From: an uncultured Desulfobulbaceae bacterium
Lineage (GTDB): Bacteria; Desulfobacterota; Desulfobulbia; Desulfobulbales; Desulfobulbaceae
Direction: 5' to 3'
DNA: 8,308 nt
Assembly (NCBI GenBank): GCA_945787305.1
Contig: CALZIH010000190.1
Coordinates: 1 to 8,308 of the forward strand
The position numbers and the translations under genes were made by a program. Below, in pieces: positions 1-7,005 of the stretch. The first letter of the stretch is position 1; each line of letters starts with the position of its first letter. The notes beneath the pieces are model-generated. The model made no database searches. It was given only the letters and a program-made list of their open reading frames with translations, and was not told where the DNA came from.

Positions 1-1
1 A

Positions 2-31
2 TCGACACCTTCAGTCATAAAACCCAAATAA
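2..31 (+). CDS. Possible 3' end of an upstream gene (yajC-like position), partial
   Basis: A short open stretch from the window edge reads S-T-P-S-V-I-K-P-K and stops at TAA (29-31), 14 bases before the secDF start. In many bacteria yajC directly precedes secD, and YajC tails are variable and often basic, so this could be the last nine codons of yajC. There is too little sequence to show homology. Another frame also stops here, at 16-18 (TAA). This is a positional guess only. Confidence 0.2.
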   Translation, partial: STPSVIKPK

Positions 32-45
32 CGGATAAACTTTCC

Positions 46-2427
46 ATGAACACAACCCTGAAGCTGAAGTTTGGCCTACTGATCACCCTGATACTCTTTG
101 CCTTTATGATCCTGGTGCCCTCATTTTACCCAGGCGCACCGGACTGGTGGAAAAAATATCTGGCACCGGGGGAATTAAAGCGCGGCCTTGACCTCCAGGG
201 CGGTATACATCTGGTCTTGCAGGTGGATCTGGATAAGGCGCTGGAAAACTCCCTGGATCTCTCAGCGACAGACCTCAAAGACGGACTGGCGGAAAAGAAT
301 ATAACCGCTATCCTTATGGACTCCGGCGATCCGCACCAAATGACCTTCACCCTGCCCAACACCGGTGCAGTGGATACGGTGAACCAGATCATCAAGGAGG
401 ATTTCCCCAACCTCGGCATCACTGTCAATGCTGAAGCCGGAAGTTTCCCCAAGATAACCCTGAGACTGACCACGGAAGAAATCGACTTCATTCAGAAAAA
501 TGCAGTCAGCCAATCCCTGGAGATCATCCGCAATCGCATTGACCAATTTGGTGTTGCTGAACCGGTCATTATCCGTCAGGGAGTAAATGAAATCGTGGTC
601 CAGCTACCGGGTGTCAAGGATCCGGATCGAGCCATGTCTCTTATCGGCCAGACCGCCCAGTTGGAATTCAAACTGGTTGCCGATGATACCGGTGTGGACG
701 TAGGCCAACTGATCAACGAAGTGAGCAAGGCTGGACAGTGGCAAGAAGGTGAAGACCTCAACCAGCTCAACCTGGCCCTGCAGACGAGACTACCTGCCGG
801 GACAGAGATTTACTTCCAACGGGTTATCGATAACCAGACAAAAAAGGAAAGCCGGGTGCCGATACTGCTCAACAGCCAGGTACTCATGACCGGAGAAATG
901 GTTAAAAATGCCCAGGTCCGTATCGGCGGCAGCTTTAACGAACCTTATGTCAGTCTGGATCTCACCGGTCGCGGCGGTAAGCTATTTGGCAACATTACAG
1001 AAAAAAATGTCAGTAAACGGCTGGCCATTGTCCTGGATGAGGTGGTACGGTCCGCCCCGGTCATCCGGGAAAAAATTCTTGGCGGCAGCGCCCAGATCTC
1101 GGGGAGCTTTACCCATGAGGAGGCGTCTGACCTGGCCATCGTCCTCCGGGTTGGCGCCCTGCCGGCACCGGTTGAAATAATCCAAAACCTGACCGTTGGC
1201 GCCAGCCTCGGCCAGGACTCCATCAACAAAGGGCTGACCTCCGGTCTTTTCGGTGCCCTGATGGTCCTGGTGTTTATGGTTATCTATTACCGGCTTTCCG
1301 GCGTCATTGCCAATTTCTCTCTGATCTTGAACATCTTCTTTCTCTTTTCAGGGCTGGCTATGCTCAGCGCCACCCTTACCCTGCCAGGTATTGCCGGTAT
1401 CATTCTCTCCATCGGCATGGCCGTCGATGCCAATGTTCTTATTTTTGAACGGATGCGGGAAGAATTTTCCCTAGGCAAATCAGTAAAATCGGGAGTCGAT
1501 GCCGGATTCAACAAAGCCTTCTGGTCCATCGTCGACTCGCAGGTTACCACCCTGATTACCGCCCTGGCCCTTTTTCTTTTTGGTACCGGACCTATCAAGG
1601 GCTTTGCCGTCACCCTCTCTTTGGGTATCATTTTCAACCTCTTTGCCGTTCTTTTCTGCAGCCGCCTCGTATATGAAATGCTGTACGGCACCAGGACATT
1701 GAAAGAGCTGAAGTTTATGCGATTTATAAAGCAACCCAACTTTGACTTTATGAAAATTCGCAAATTTGCCTTTGGTCTTTCTGCCATCCTGGTCCTGACC
1801 GGTCTGTTTTCCTTTGTCGAAATCCTACGCGGTGATGCTAATCTCGGGGTTGATTTTTCCGGCGGTTCCCTGTTGCAATACAAAGCAGAACAACCGTTCA
1901 CGCTGGAAGAAATCAGAACCACCTTCAAAAGAAACGGCTACCCCGGTGTTGACCTACAGCAGGTGACCGGAGAACACCGTTTGATCGTCAAGATGAAAAA
2001 AGCGGAGGATACAGTTGGCCATCTCGGTGAAGAAATCACCGCCATTTTGACCATGGAACATGCGAGTAAAGGTTTTACTTTGGAAAGCCAGTCAGAAATC
2101 GGCTCATCAATCTCTGCGGTACTGCGCAACAAAGCGATCCAGGCCATTGCCATATCCCTGCTTGGCGTTCTCTGTTACCTGGCCATTCGTTTCGATATCA
2201 GCTTCGGCCTGGCAGCAGCCGCGGCAACATTTCACGATGTCCTTATCGTGCTCGGTATTTGCTGGCTGCTCAACATGGAGATCACCCTGCTCCTGGTAAC
2301 CGCCTTGCTCACCCTGGCGGGTTACTCACTCAACGACTCGGTCGTTGTCTTTGATCGCATCAGAGAAAACATGCAAAAAAATGCAGGCACAAACTTTTTC
2401 ACCATCATAGCCCACTCTTGGCGTTGA
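46..2427 (+). CDS. secDF: SecD-SecF fusion, Sec translocase accessory subunit, C-terminus broken
   Basis: Membrane protein that assists SecYEG-dependent export, using the proton-motive force to pull substrates out on the periplasmic side. The SecD half has TM1 at about residues 8-27, the hallmark KRGLDLQGGIHLVL at 45-58, the periplasmic domain, and then TM2-6 with the motif GMAVDANVLIFERMREE (Asp461, equivalent of the essential SecD TM4 Asp). The SecF half starts near residue 565 with TM1, GVDFSGG near 602-608, a periplasmic loop, and the TM4 motif AGYSLNDSVVVFDRIREN (Asp764). Only 29 residues follow Asp764, whereas E. coli SecF has about 110, so TM5 and TM6 of SecF are absent. A SecF-like tail lies in another frame right after (see 2409-2444). 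The ATG fits the usual SecD N-terminus, but the ribosome site is weak. The frame is open to the window edge. Family identity is certain; function of the truncated product is doubtful. Confidence 0.95.
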   Translation: MNTTLKLKFGLLITLILFAFMILVPSFYPGAPDWWKKYLAPGELKRGLDLQGGIHLVLQVDLDKALENSLDLSATDLKDGLAEKNITAILMDSGDPHQMTFTLPNTGAVDTVNQIIKEDFPNLGITVNAEAGSFPKITLRLTTEEIDFIQKNAVSQSLEIIRNRIDQFGVAEPVIIRQGVNEIVVQLPGVKDPDRAMSLIGQTAQLEFKLVADDTGVDVGQLINEVSKAGQWQEGEDLNQLNLALQTRLPAGTEIYFQRVIDNQTKKESRVPILLNSQVLMTGEMVKNAQVRIGGSFNEPYVSLDLTGRGGKLFGNITEKNVSKRLAIVLDEVVRSAPVIREKILGGSAQISGSFTHEEASDLAIVLRVGALPAPVEIIQNLTVGASLGQDSINKGLTSGLFGALMVLVFMVIYYRLSGVIANFSLILNIFFLFSGLAMLSATLTLPGIAGIILSIGMAVDANVLIFERMREEFSLGKSVKSGVDAGFNKAFWSIVDSQVTTLITALALFLFGTGPIKGFAVTLSLGIIFNLFAVLFCSRLVYEMLYGTRTLKELKFMRFIKQPNFDFMKIRKFAFGLSAILVLTGLFSFVEILRGDANLGVDFSGGSLLQYKAEQPFTLEEIRTTFKRNGYPGVDLQQVTGEHRLIVKMKKAEDTVGHLGEEITAILTMEHASKGFTLESQSEIGSSISAVLRNKAIQAIAISLLGVLCYLAIRFDISFGLAAAAATFHDVLIVLGICWLLNMEITLLLVTALLTLAGYSLNDSVVVFDRIRENMQKNAGTNFFTIIAHSWR

Positions 2428-2444
2428 AAACGCGAAAGGAATAA
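2409..2444 (+). pseudogene. Out-of-frame remnant of the SecF C-terminal tail
   Basis: In the frame starting at 2409 the sequence reads S-P-L-L-A-L-K-T-R-K-E and then TAA (2442-2444). This resembles the usual end of SecD/SecF proteins, where the last helix leads into a (V)ASPLLxLK-type segment and a short basic tail; E. coli SecF has ASALALK here. The secDF frame overlaps it and ends as FFTIIAHSWR plus TGA. The reading is that about 55-60 codons covering SecF TM5-TM6 were lost with a net frameshift, with the junction near 2404-2411. The TAA at 2442-2444 sits 4 bases before the ykgJ-like start, a natural operon spacing. What is seen is the tail and the stop; the deletion is inferred. Confidence 0.6.
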
Positions 2445-2448
2445 GAGC

Positions 2449-3183
2449 ATGAACGATCAAATTCCTGAACATTTTCAGCCGGTTCAGCGCGAGGAGAAGT
2501 TTTGTTTTTCCTGCCACCCCGGCGTACCCTGCTTTACGGAATGCTGCCGAGAACTCGATCTTGCACTGACCCCGTTTGATGTGCTGCGCCTGAAAAATCA
2601 TCTCAAGATGCATTCCGGCTCTTTTCTGGAACAGTACGTGATTATAGCCTGGGAAGAAGGCCAGATTTTTCCCACCTGCTACCTGACAATGGTCGATGAT
2701 GGCCGGGCCAGTTGTGTTTTTGTCAAACAAGAGGGTTGTAGCGTCTACCCTGATCGACCGAGTGCCTGTCGTGCGTATCCCGTAGGTCGCGGAGCACGAC
2801 GCAATGAGGACGGCAGCACAGAAGAACTTTTTGTCCTGATTAAAGAATCGCATTGCCGCGGCTTTGAGGAAGCCAAAACACAGAGCCCGCTGGACTACTT
2901 CACCGACCAGGATCTTGAAACCTACAACCAGGCAAACGATACCCTTATGCCGCTCTTGCAGCACGAACGCATTAAGCAAGGTTTTCGCCCCAACAGAGCA
3001 CAACTCGACCAATATATCCTGGCACTCTACAACCTGGACATGTTCCGCCAAGAGATGGCCGATGGCCGGGTCAGCATGAATCGTCCCTTGAACGCCATGG
3101 AAATTCAGGCCCTGGCCGGTGATGACGAGCAACTGCTGCACTTGGGTGTACACTGGTTGTTGCAGGAATTCTTTGGACAATAA
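2449..3183 (+). CDS. YkgJ family cysteine-cluster protein (putative Fe-S/Zn-binding)
   Basis: Soluble 244-residue protein of the YkgJ/CxxCxxxxCC family (UPF0153), whose members carry a clustered-cysteine metal site; the biochemical role is not established. Near the N-terminus are Cys19, Cys22, Cys28, Cys32 and Cys33 (pattern C-x2-C-x5-C-x3-CC). Further cysteines follow in the family arrangement: one in the PTCYL region, one in SCVF, one in the EGCSVYPDRPSACRAYP segment (typical 'C-x-(I/V)-Y-x-x-R-P-x-x-C-R-x-(F/Y)-P' motif), and HCRGF. The C-terminal third has no motif I recognise. The start is supported by an AAAGGA ribosome site at 2435-2440, 8 bases before ATG. It follows secDF closely and is 17 bases before the HD gene, so these are probably co-transcribed. 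Family call is firm, function unknown. Confidence 0.88.
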   Translation: MNDQIPEHFQPVQREEKFCFSCHPGVPCFTECCRELDLALTPFDVLRLKNHLKMHSGSFLEQYVIIAWEEGQIFPTCYLTMVDDGRASCVFVKQEGCSVYPDRPSACRAYPVGRGARRNEDGSTEELFVLIKESHCRGFEEAKTQSPLDYFTDQDLETYNQANDTLMPLLQHERIKQGFRPNRAQLDQYILALYNLDMFRQEMADGRVSMNRPLNAMEIQALAGDDEQLLHLGVHWLLQEFFGQ

Positions 3184-3200
3184 GTCTCTTTTCCAATTGC

Positions 3201-3845
3201 ATGGTTACTAAACGACTACAGCAGTTGAGGAAAATCAGCAACAGCTACTGCCAGCAGGAAGGGGGATCACACGGCCCGGATCACAGTGAACGCGTTTATC
3301 AACTGGCTCTTCGCCTTGGCCGGGAGATGGGTGGTGATCTTGAAATCCTTGCCGCCGCCGCTCTCCTCCATGATATTGGTAGAAACGAAGAAAGCAGGAG
3401 CAAGGGGAATATCTGTCATGCCGAAAGTGGTTCCGAGATGGCGGTTCCAATTTTGCAAAAATTAAGATACCCAGCTAAAACCATAGAGCAAATCTGCCAC
3501 TGCATTCGCTCGCACAGGTACCGGGGAACGTACAAACCCGAAAGCTTGGAGGCCAGAATTCTTTTTGACGCCGACAAACTTGACTCCATTGGTGCCATCG
3601 GAATCGGTCGTGCCTTTCTCTTTGCCGGCCAGATCGGGGCCTGTCTCCATAACCCGGAACAGGACCCGCAAACGACCGAGTCATACTCCACCCAGGATAC
3701 CGCCTACCGTGAATTCCAGGTCAAAATGTCTCGAGTCCGCGACCAACTAATGACCCCGGGTGGCCGAAAGATCGCAGAAAAACGACACCGTTTCATGGAG
3801 GTCTTTTTTGACCAACTCAACAGAGAAATTTATGGCTCTGACTAA
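3201..3845 (+). CDS. HD-domain phosphohydrolase
   Basis: A 214-residue soluble protein of the HD superfamily (metal-dependent phosphohydrolases acting on nucleotides or other phosphates). The metal-binding signature is complete: His28 in HGPDHSERV, His57-Asp58 in LLHDIGR, a further helix with His100 and His105 (CHCIRSHRYRG), and Asp125 in FDADKLDSIG. The DADKLDxIGAxGIGRAFLF segment is typical of the YedJ-like group of uncharacterised HD proteins. The substrate cannot be told from sequence. No strong Shine-Dalgarno precedes the ATG, and the gap to the previous gene is 17 bases, which suggests expression within the same operon. It is followed 47 bases later by a HAD phosphatase, so two phosphate-hydrolysing enzymes sit together; a shared pathway is only a guess. 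Confidence 0.88.
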   Translation: MVTKRLQQLRKISNSYCQQEGGSHGPDHSERVYQLALRLGREMGGDLEILAAAALLHDIGRNEESRSKGNICHAESGSEMAVPILQKLRYPAKTIEQICHCIRSHRYRGTYKPESLEARILFDADKLDSIGAIGIGRAFLFAGQIGACLHNPEQDPQTTESYSTQDTAYREFQVKMSRVRDQLMTPGGRKIAEKRHRFMEVFFDQLNREIYGSD

Positions 3846-3892
3846 ACAGCGCCAGGCACCAATCCACCCACAGCTAACAGCGGTACAGTATT

Positions 3893-4525
3893 ATGGTAAA
3901 ATTGGTTATATTTGATTGTGATGGGGTGATGTTCAATTCGCGCGAGGCCAACCGCGCCTATTATAACCACCTACTGAATAATTTCAGCTGCCCATCCATG
4001 AACGAAAGCGAGGTGGACTATGTGCACACCCACAACGTAACCGACTCAGTAGCCCATATCTTTCGCAACCACCACCGGGTATCTGGCGAGGACATTGACC
4101 GCTACCGCACTGAACACGACTACAGCCCTTTCCTCAAACATATGAACATGGAGCCGGACCTGATCGACTTTCTGCAACTGATCAAGCCACGGTATCACAC
4201 AGCCATATCCACCAATCGCACCACAACTATGGATATGGTGCTTGACATGTTCCAGCTCAGGTCCTGGTTTGAAATTGTGGTCACAGCCCTGGATACCAAG
4301 CGACCTAAACCGGCCCCCGACGGATTACACATGATTCTCGAGCATTTCAAGCTCCAACCTGAAGAGGCAATCTATATCGGTGACTCGGACGTTGACAGGG
4401 AACATTGCGCCGGAGTCGGCGTTCCGCTCATTGGCTTTAAAAATCCTGATTTGGTTGCCGATTATCATGTCGAGAGTTTCATGGCGATCATAGACCTTCC
4501 ACCTTTTGACCAATCAACAAAATGA
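3893..4525 (+). CDS. HAD-superfamily hydrolase, phosphoglycolate-phosphatase-like
   Basis: A 210-residue haloacid-dehalogenase-type phosphatase. All four motifs are visible: motif I FDCDGV with nucleophile Asp8 and Asp10; motif II Ser106-Thr107 in AISTNR; motif III Lys139 in KRPKPAPDGL; motif IV GDSDVDRE (Asp164, Asp168). The helical stretch between motifs I and II (about residues 16-90) is the C1-type cap of the Gph/PpaX/beta-phosphoglucomutase group, with R-E-A-N-R-A-Y-Y right after motif I. The substrate may be phosphoglycolate, pyrophosphate or another small phosphate ester; sequence alone does not decide. The ribosome site before the ATG is poor. The stop overlaps the start of the next gene (ATGA at 4522-4525), indicating translational coupling with it. 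Confidence 0.88.
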   Translation: MVKLVIFDCDGVMFNSREANRAYYNHLLNNFSCPSMNESEVDYVHTHNVTDSVAHIFRNHHRVSGEDIDRYRTEHDYSPFLKHMNMEPDLIDFLQLIKPRYHTAISTNRTTTMDMVLDMFQLRSWFEIVVTALDTKRPKPAPDGLHMILEHFKLQPEEAIYIGDSDVDREHCAGVGVPLIGFKNPDLVADYHVESFMAIIDLPPFDQSTK

Positions 4526-5001
4526 CTCTTCACGTCTCCCATACCCTACTGGTAACCGGCAATGACCTGGAAGCATGCTCGCGGCGTGCTCTCCACTTTT
4601 TCAACACCTCTCAGCTTATCCGGTACGACGATGTCACAATTATCAAAGAACGATCCTGCTCGGCCATCTCAGATACTTTTCAATCGCTCCTCACTGCCGC
4701 CCTGGAAGAGAACAGGGACAAATTAAAAGGCCTGCTGGGCGAGCTGCAGGAGGAAGGTTTCACAACCCTTGCCGACCTGTTACACCTCCCCCAAGGGTTC
4801 CACTCAAAAATTCTCCACACCGTAGCCCATATGGAAGATGGATTTTTCGGAATAGATGCCCACTTCTTTGATCTGGATGAATCGTCTTACCGCCTTTCAG
4901 AAAAGCGCAAAAAGGAAATTGACCAACAACCGGAACGTTGCTGGCTCCTGACAATTGAAGCAAGCTCGTCAAATAGCGGTGGGTTTGAACGCGTGAAGTA
5001 G
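4522..5001 (+). CDS. Hypothetical protein coupled to the HAD phosphatase
   Basis: A 159-residue protein I do not recognise. It has no signal peptide and no membrane segment. The N-terminal part is compatible with an alpha/beta fold (short strand LLVTGNDL, helix, strand VTIIKE). A charged helical stretch runs from about 55 to 85 (LEENRDKLKGLLGELQEEGF), followed by a histidine- and aromatic-rich segment (GFHSKILHTVAHMEDGFFGIDAHFFDLDESSYRLSEKRK) and WLLTIEA near the C-terminus. The ATG shares its bases with the stop of the HAD gene, so it is almost certainly translated with it and real despite lacking a known family. It is the last gene of the + strand run. Its function may relate to the HAD enzyme; nothing in the sequence proves this. 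Confidence 0.7.
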   Translation: MTLHVSHTLLVTGNDLEACSRRALHFFNTSQLIRYDDVTIIKERSCSAISDTFQSLLTAALEENRDKLKGLLGELQEEGFTTLADLLHLPQGFHSKILHTVAHMEDGFFGIDAHFFDLDESSYRLSEKRKKEIDQQPERCWLLTIEASSSNSGGFERVK

Positions 5002-5068
5002 AGGCTGCTCTCTCAACTTAGAAACCACTCTTGCAGAGCGCCTGGACAACCGGCATGGACATCAGGTT

Positions 5069-5110
5069 CTGCCGCCATTTTCGCCTCAGACCGCAGTTGC
5101 GGCTCGGCAG
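5069..5110. other. Nested inverted repeats in a convergent intergenic gap
   Basis: Between the end of the 159-residue gene and the end of the PepSY gene on the opposite strand lies an outer 6-base stem (CTGCCG 5069-5074 with CGGCAG 5105-5110) around an inner palindrome CCGCAGTTGCGG (5091-5102). The position between convergent genes suits a two-way transcription end, but there is no T-run on either side, so it is not a standard intrinsic terminator. Confidence 0.3.
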
Positions 5111-5136
5111 CTGATCACCTTTCCAGGAGACGACAC

Positions 5137-5688
5137 TCATTGAAGAATGAGTAGATAGAGCAAGGGACAGAGACAACCAATCCCGGTAAGGAGCAACGCA
5201 CGACCACGCCCTTTTCTTCGGATCATAAGGGTCCCGGTTAGGGCAAGAAAACAGAGACCAAGGGCATACACATCGGCTATCCAGGTCCACACGCCCTTCC
5301 CCTTGTTTAAATGTATGTAATTGAGGGGATAGAGAAATGGTCTGCGCTTTATCCGTTCTTCAATCGTTTCTCCGGTCGCGAGAGTGACGTCAATGGTATT
5401 TCCTTCTACAAAAATTCGCATGGTTGCCGGTGTCAACATGGCAACGTTTTTGAACTCAGTCGTTACATCGAGCTCCTGCAAACAACGATTGATATACTCC
5501 ATATCAGGTTTCTCCCCGGCAGCAAGTGGTGAAACCTGACTTTTTCGCTTCTCAATGGTGTAGCTCGGATTAAAGGAATGGGAAGTGTGGTTGACCACTA
5601 CCCCACTGATCCCATACAGGATGGTCAGGCCGATGCAAAGATATCCGACATCCCTGTGGAGGACAAAGTTCCATTTTTTCCACGACAT
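5137..5688 (-). CDS. PepSY-associated TM helix membrane protein
   Basis: A 183-residue inner-membrane protein resembling the PepSY-associated TM helix family (PepSY_TM group). It opens with the typical WKKWNFVLHRDVGYL, leading into TM1 (about 14-33, GLTILYGISGVVVNH). A periplasmic domain follows at about 38-125 (NPSYTIEKRK..., a small beta-rich PepSY-like segment), then TM2 (about 134-156, WTWIADVYALGLCFLALTG) and TM3 (about 164-182). His11, His34, His37 and His126 sit at membrane edges; such histidines in related proteins may hold haem or metal, which is inference. The start codon comes 2 bases after the stop of the DUF4920 gene (TAA-AG-ATG), so translation is coupled. The gene ends with ATGA, but the frame beginning there encodes only about 40 unremarkable residues. 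Exact function unknown. Confidence 0.8.
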   Translation of the reverse strand: MSWKKWNFVLHRDVGYLCIGLTILYGISGVVVNHTSHSFNPSYTIEKRKSQVSPLAAGEKPDMEYINRCLQELDVTTEFKNVAMLTPATMRIFVEGNTIDVTLATGETIEERIKRRPFLYPLNYIHLNKGKGVWTWIADVYALGLCFLALTGTLMIRRKGRGRALLLTGIGCLCPLLYLLILQ

Positions 5689-5690
5689 CT

Positions 5691-6152
5691 TTAGTTGATC
5701 TCTGCTCCCAAACCACGGATGCGGTAAACGGTGGAAGCGCCCTTGATGGTGGAAAGATCAACCTGGCCTCCACTCTCTTCTGCCTGATGTTTTGCTAATT
5801 CCCTGGCTTGCTCTTCCGTCAGGTGTAAAGCCTCTACAACCCCCTCCACTCGTGCCGTGTGTCCTTTTGCCTCCAGAGGAAAAACGATTTCGCCGTCTAC
5901 CACCTTGACCTGGATTTTTTCAAAAGGGACATCGCTGGCAAGATCCATCCAGCATCCCCGAGCGGCACAGACATTGATAACAAGGCCTTCTATGAGGACC
6001 CGTTTTCCCTTATACAGGTCAGGCTTTTTATTAATTTCCGAAACCTTGGTTATGTTCTGCAAGGTAAGCGGTTCGCCAAGTTTGGTCACTGCCAGACAGG
6101 GCGTGACAGACAAAAAGAAAATGCACAGCAAAAATATACCGTATTTTTTCAT
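5691..6152 (-). CDS. Exported DUF4920-type protein with C-x4-C-W motif
   Basis: A 153-residue secreted or periplasmic protein. I place the start at 6152 because a clean GGAGG lies 4 bases upstream and the product then begins with a textbook signal peptide: MKKYG, a hydrophobic core at residues 5-17, and a likely cleavage after Ala21 (CLA|VT). A longer frame to 6215 would bury the signal. The mature part carries YKGKRVLIEGLVINVC (strand-rich, OB-fold-like), then the signature V-C62-A-A-R-G-C67-W-M of the DUF4920 family. Next come FEKIQVKV and FPLEAKGHTARVEGVVEAL, a second strand set, and a helical charged tail. The two cysteines could form a disulfide or bind metal; this is inferred. It is encoded just ahead of the PepSY-TM gene with a 2-base gap, so the pair probably acts together at the membrane. 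Confidence 0.8.
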   Translation of the reverse strand: MKKYGIFLLCIFFLSVTPCLAVTKLGEPLTLQNITKVSEINKKPDLYKGKRVLIEGLVINVCAARGCWMDLASDVPFEKIQVKVVDGEIVFPLEAKGHTARVEGVVEALHLTEEQARELAKHQAEESGGQVDLSTIKGASTVYRIRGLGAEIN

Positions 6153-6156
6153 GATT

Positions 6157-6161
6157 CCTCC
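6157..6161 (-). promoter_or_regulatory. Shine-Dalgarno (GGAGG) that fixes the DUF4920 gene start
   Basis: On the - strand GGAGG is followed by AATC and then ATG at 6152. It is the best ribosome site in the window and supports the start at 6152 over the earlier in-frame ATG at 6215, which has no such site and would give a non-signal N-terminus. Confidence 0.8.
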
Positions 6162-6200
6162 AAAAATGTATGGGAAAGGTACTATGGATTGCATCGCCAA

Positions 6201-6241
6201 ATTATAGCGAGACATATATATACTGCTAGAAAATATTTCAA
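6201..6241 (-). promoter_or_regulatory. Candidate sigma70-type promoter for the DUF4920/PepSY unit
   Basis: On the - strand an exact TATAAT (6201-6206) lies about 50 bases upstream of the DUF4920 start, giving a leader of roughly 40 bases. The -35 that would match it at 17 bases is weak. A near-consensus TTGAAA (6236-6241) instead pairs at 17 bases with TATATG (6213-6218) inside an alternating TA run, so two overlapping promoters are possible. The gap to the DUF4388 gene upstream (205 bases) supports separate transcription. Confidence 0.45.
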
Positions 6242-6357
6242 GAGATAAACGAACTGCTCAATTGATCACGTTATTAGCGGTGGAGTCCTCATTTCATGTT
6301 GAGTTGATCGCCTGGGCGAGAATCCATGGTACGGTATCGATACGCTGTCCACGGCTA

Positions 6358-6969
6358 TCAAGGTATATCCTCATCCATCCTCTTCAGCCCTTCCATCAGG
6401 ATCATCATAAAATCGCCGATCTCCCTTGATTTCATCATCGATGCGGGGAGCCCCGGCAGGAACCGAAAATATCCTTTTCGACACGATAGCAATGAGTAGA
6501 TAGCTTCCTGATTGTCCAGCTCCTCAAAACGGGCAGCAATGACGGCCCCCTCGCGAAATGTCACCCGGCCTGTTCCACCATCAACATCGAGAAGCAGTTT
6601 ACCTGTCTTCTGGTGCATGTGAAAAACCTGGAGCAGTTCGGCAGGAAGAATAGCATCTAAACGACCGCTCATGACAGGATCTCCGTCATCTTCACCCAAT
6701 CCATCCGGCAGCTTGCCGAATTTAAATTTAATCAAACCGGTACAGCCACCACAGTTATAGACAGCCTCCTGATAGTCGGCAAAGTCTGTCGCCACCGCCG
6801 GAAGAAGTTGAAACAACAGCTCGGTAACGGCCCTGACCAGAATAAGGCAGGATGGGCGGCCCACCGGCAGGCTAACGGCCTTATCAGACAACAGCATGCG
6901 GTCTGCTACCTTGTAGAAAGGGCAACCACGCTCATCGATAATATCAAATGCTGCTGCAAAATTTTTCAT
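6358..6969 (-). CDS. Four-cysteine N-terminal region plus DUF4388 domain protein
   Basis: A 203-residue soluble protein with two parts. The C-terminal part (about 100-172) is a DUF4388 (PatA-type) domain: M-S-G-R-L-D-A-I, the hydrophobic helix PAELLQVFHMHQKTGKLLLDV, a beta run ending in GRVTFREGAVIAARF, then the helix NQEAIYSLLSCRKGYFRF. Such domains occur in response-regulator and signalling proteins of Deltaproteobacteria and cyanobacteria. The N-terminal part (1-90) has Cys16 in GCPFYKVADR, Cys41 in GRPSCLILV, and C73-G-G-C76-T-G-L-I-K-F, a pattern seen in deltaproteobacterial signalling proteins where it may bind metal or Fe-S; that role is inferred. No receiver, kinase or DNA-binding domain is present. 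Only a weak GGA touches the ATG, so the start is less sure. It is transcribed divergently from the E2-like gene. Confidence 0.78.
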   Translation of the reverse strand: MKNFAAAFDIIDERGCPFYKVADRMLLSDKAVSLPVGRPSCLILVRAVTELLFQLLPAVATDFADYQEAVYNCGGCTGLIKFKFGKLPDGLGEDDGDPVMSGRLDAILPAELLQVFHMHQKTGKLLLDVDGGTGRVTFREGAVIAARFEELDNQEAIYSLLSCRKGYFRFLPGLPASMMKSREIGDFMMILMEGLKRMDEDIP

Positions 6970-7005
6970 TCCAACACAATACCGTAAAGCTTATGTTTGA
7001 GGGAC

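Noticed and set aside
2326..3180. 284-codon - strand frame opposite the YkgJ gene
   Set aside because: The + strand frame has a ribosome site and the full YkgJ cysteine pattern; the reverse frame has no family features.
5018..5140. A 40-codon - strand frame starting at an ATGA overlap with the end of the PepSY gene
   Set aside because: The product (MSVVSWKGDQLPSRN... to a stop) has no recognisable motif and unusual composition; the overlap alone is not enough, and the bases also form the inverted repeats noted.
6153..6215. N-terminal extension of the DUF4920 protein from ATG 6215
   Set aside because: It would place 21 residues ahead of a standard signal peptide and overlap the best -10 box; GGAGG supports the start at 6152.
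6260..6312. Imperfect direct repeat AATTGATC / AGTTGATC downstream of the DUF4388 gene
   Set aside because: Two short imperfect copies only; expected by chance in this length.
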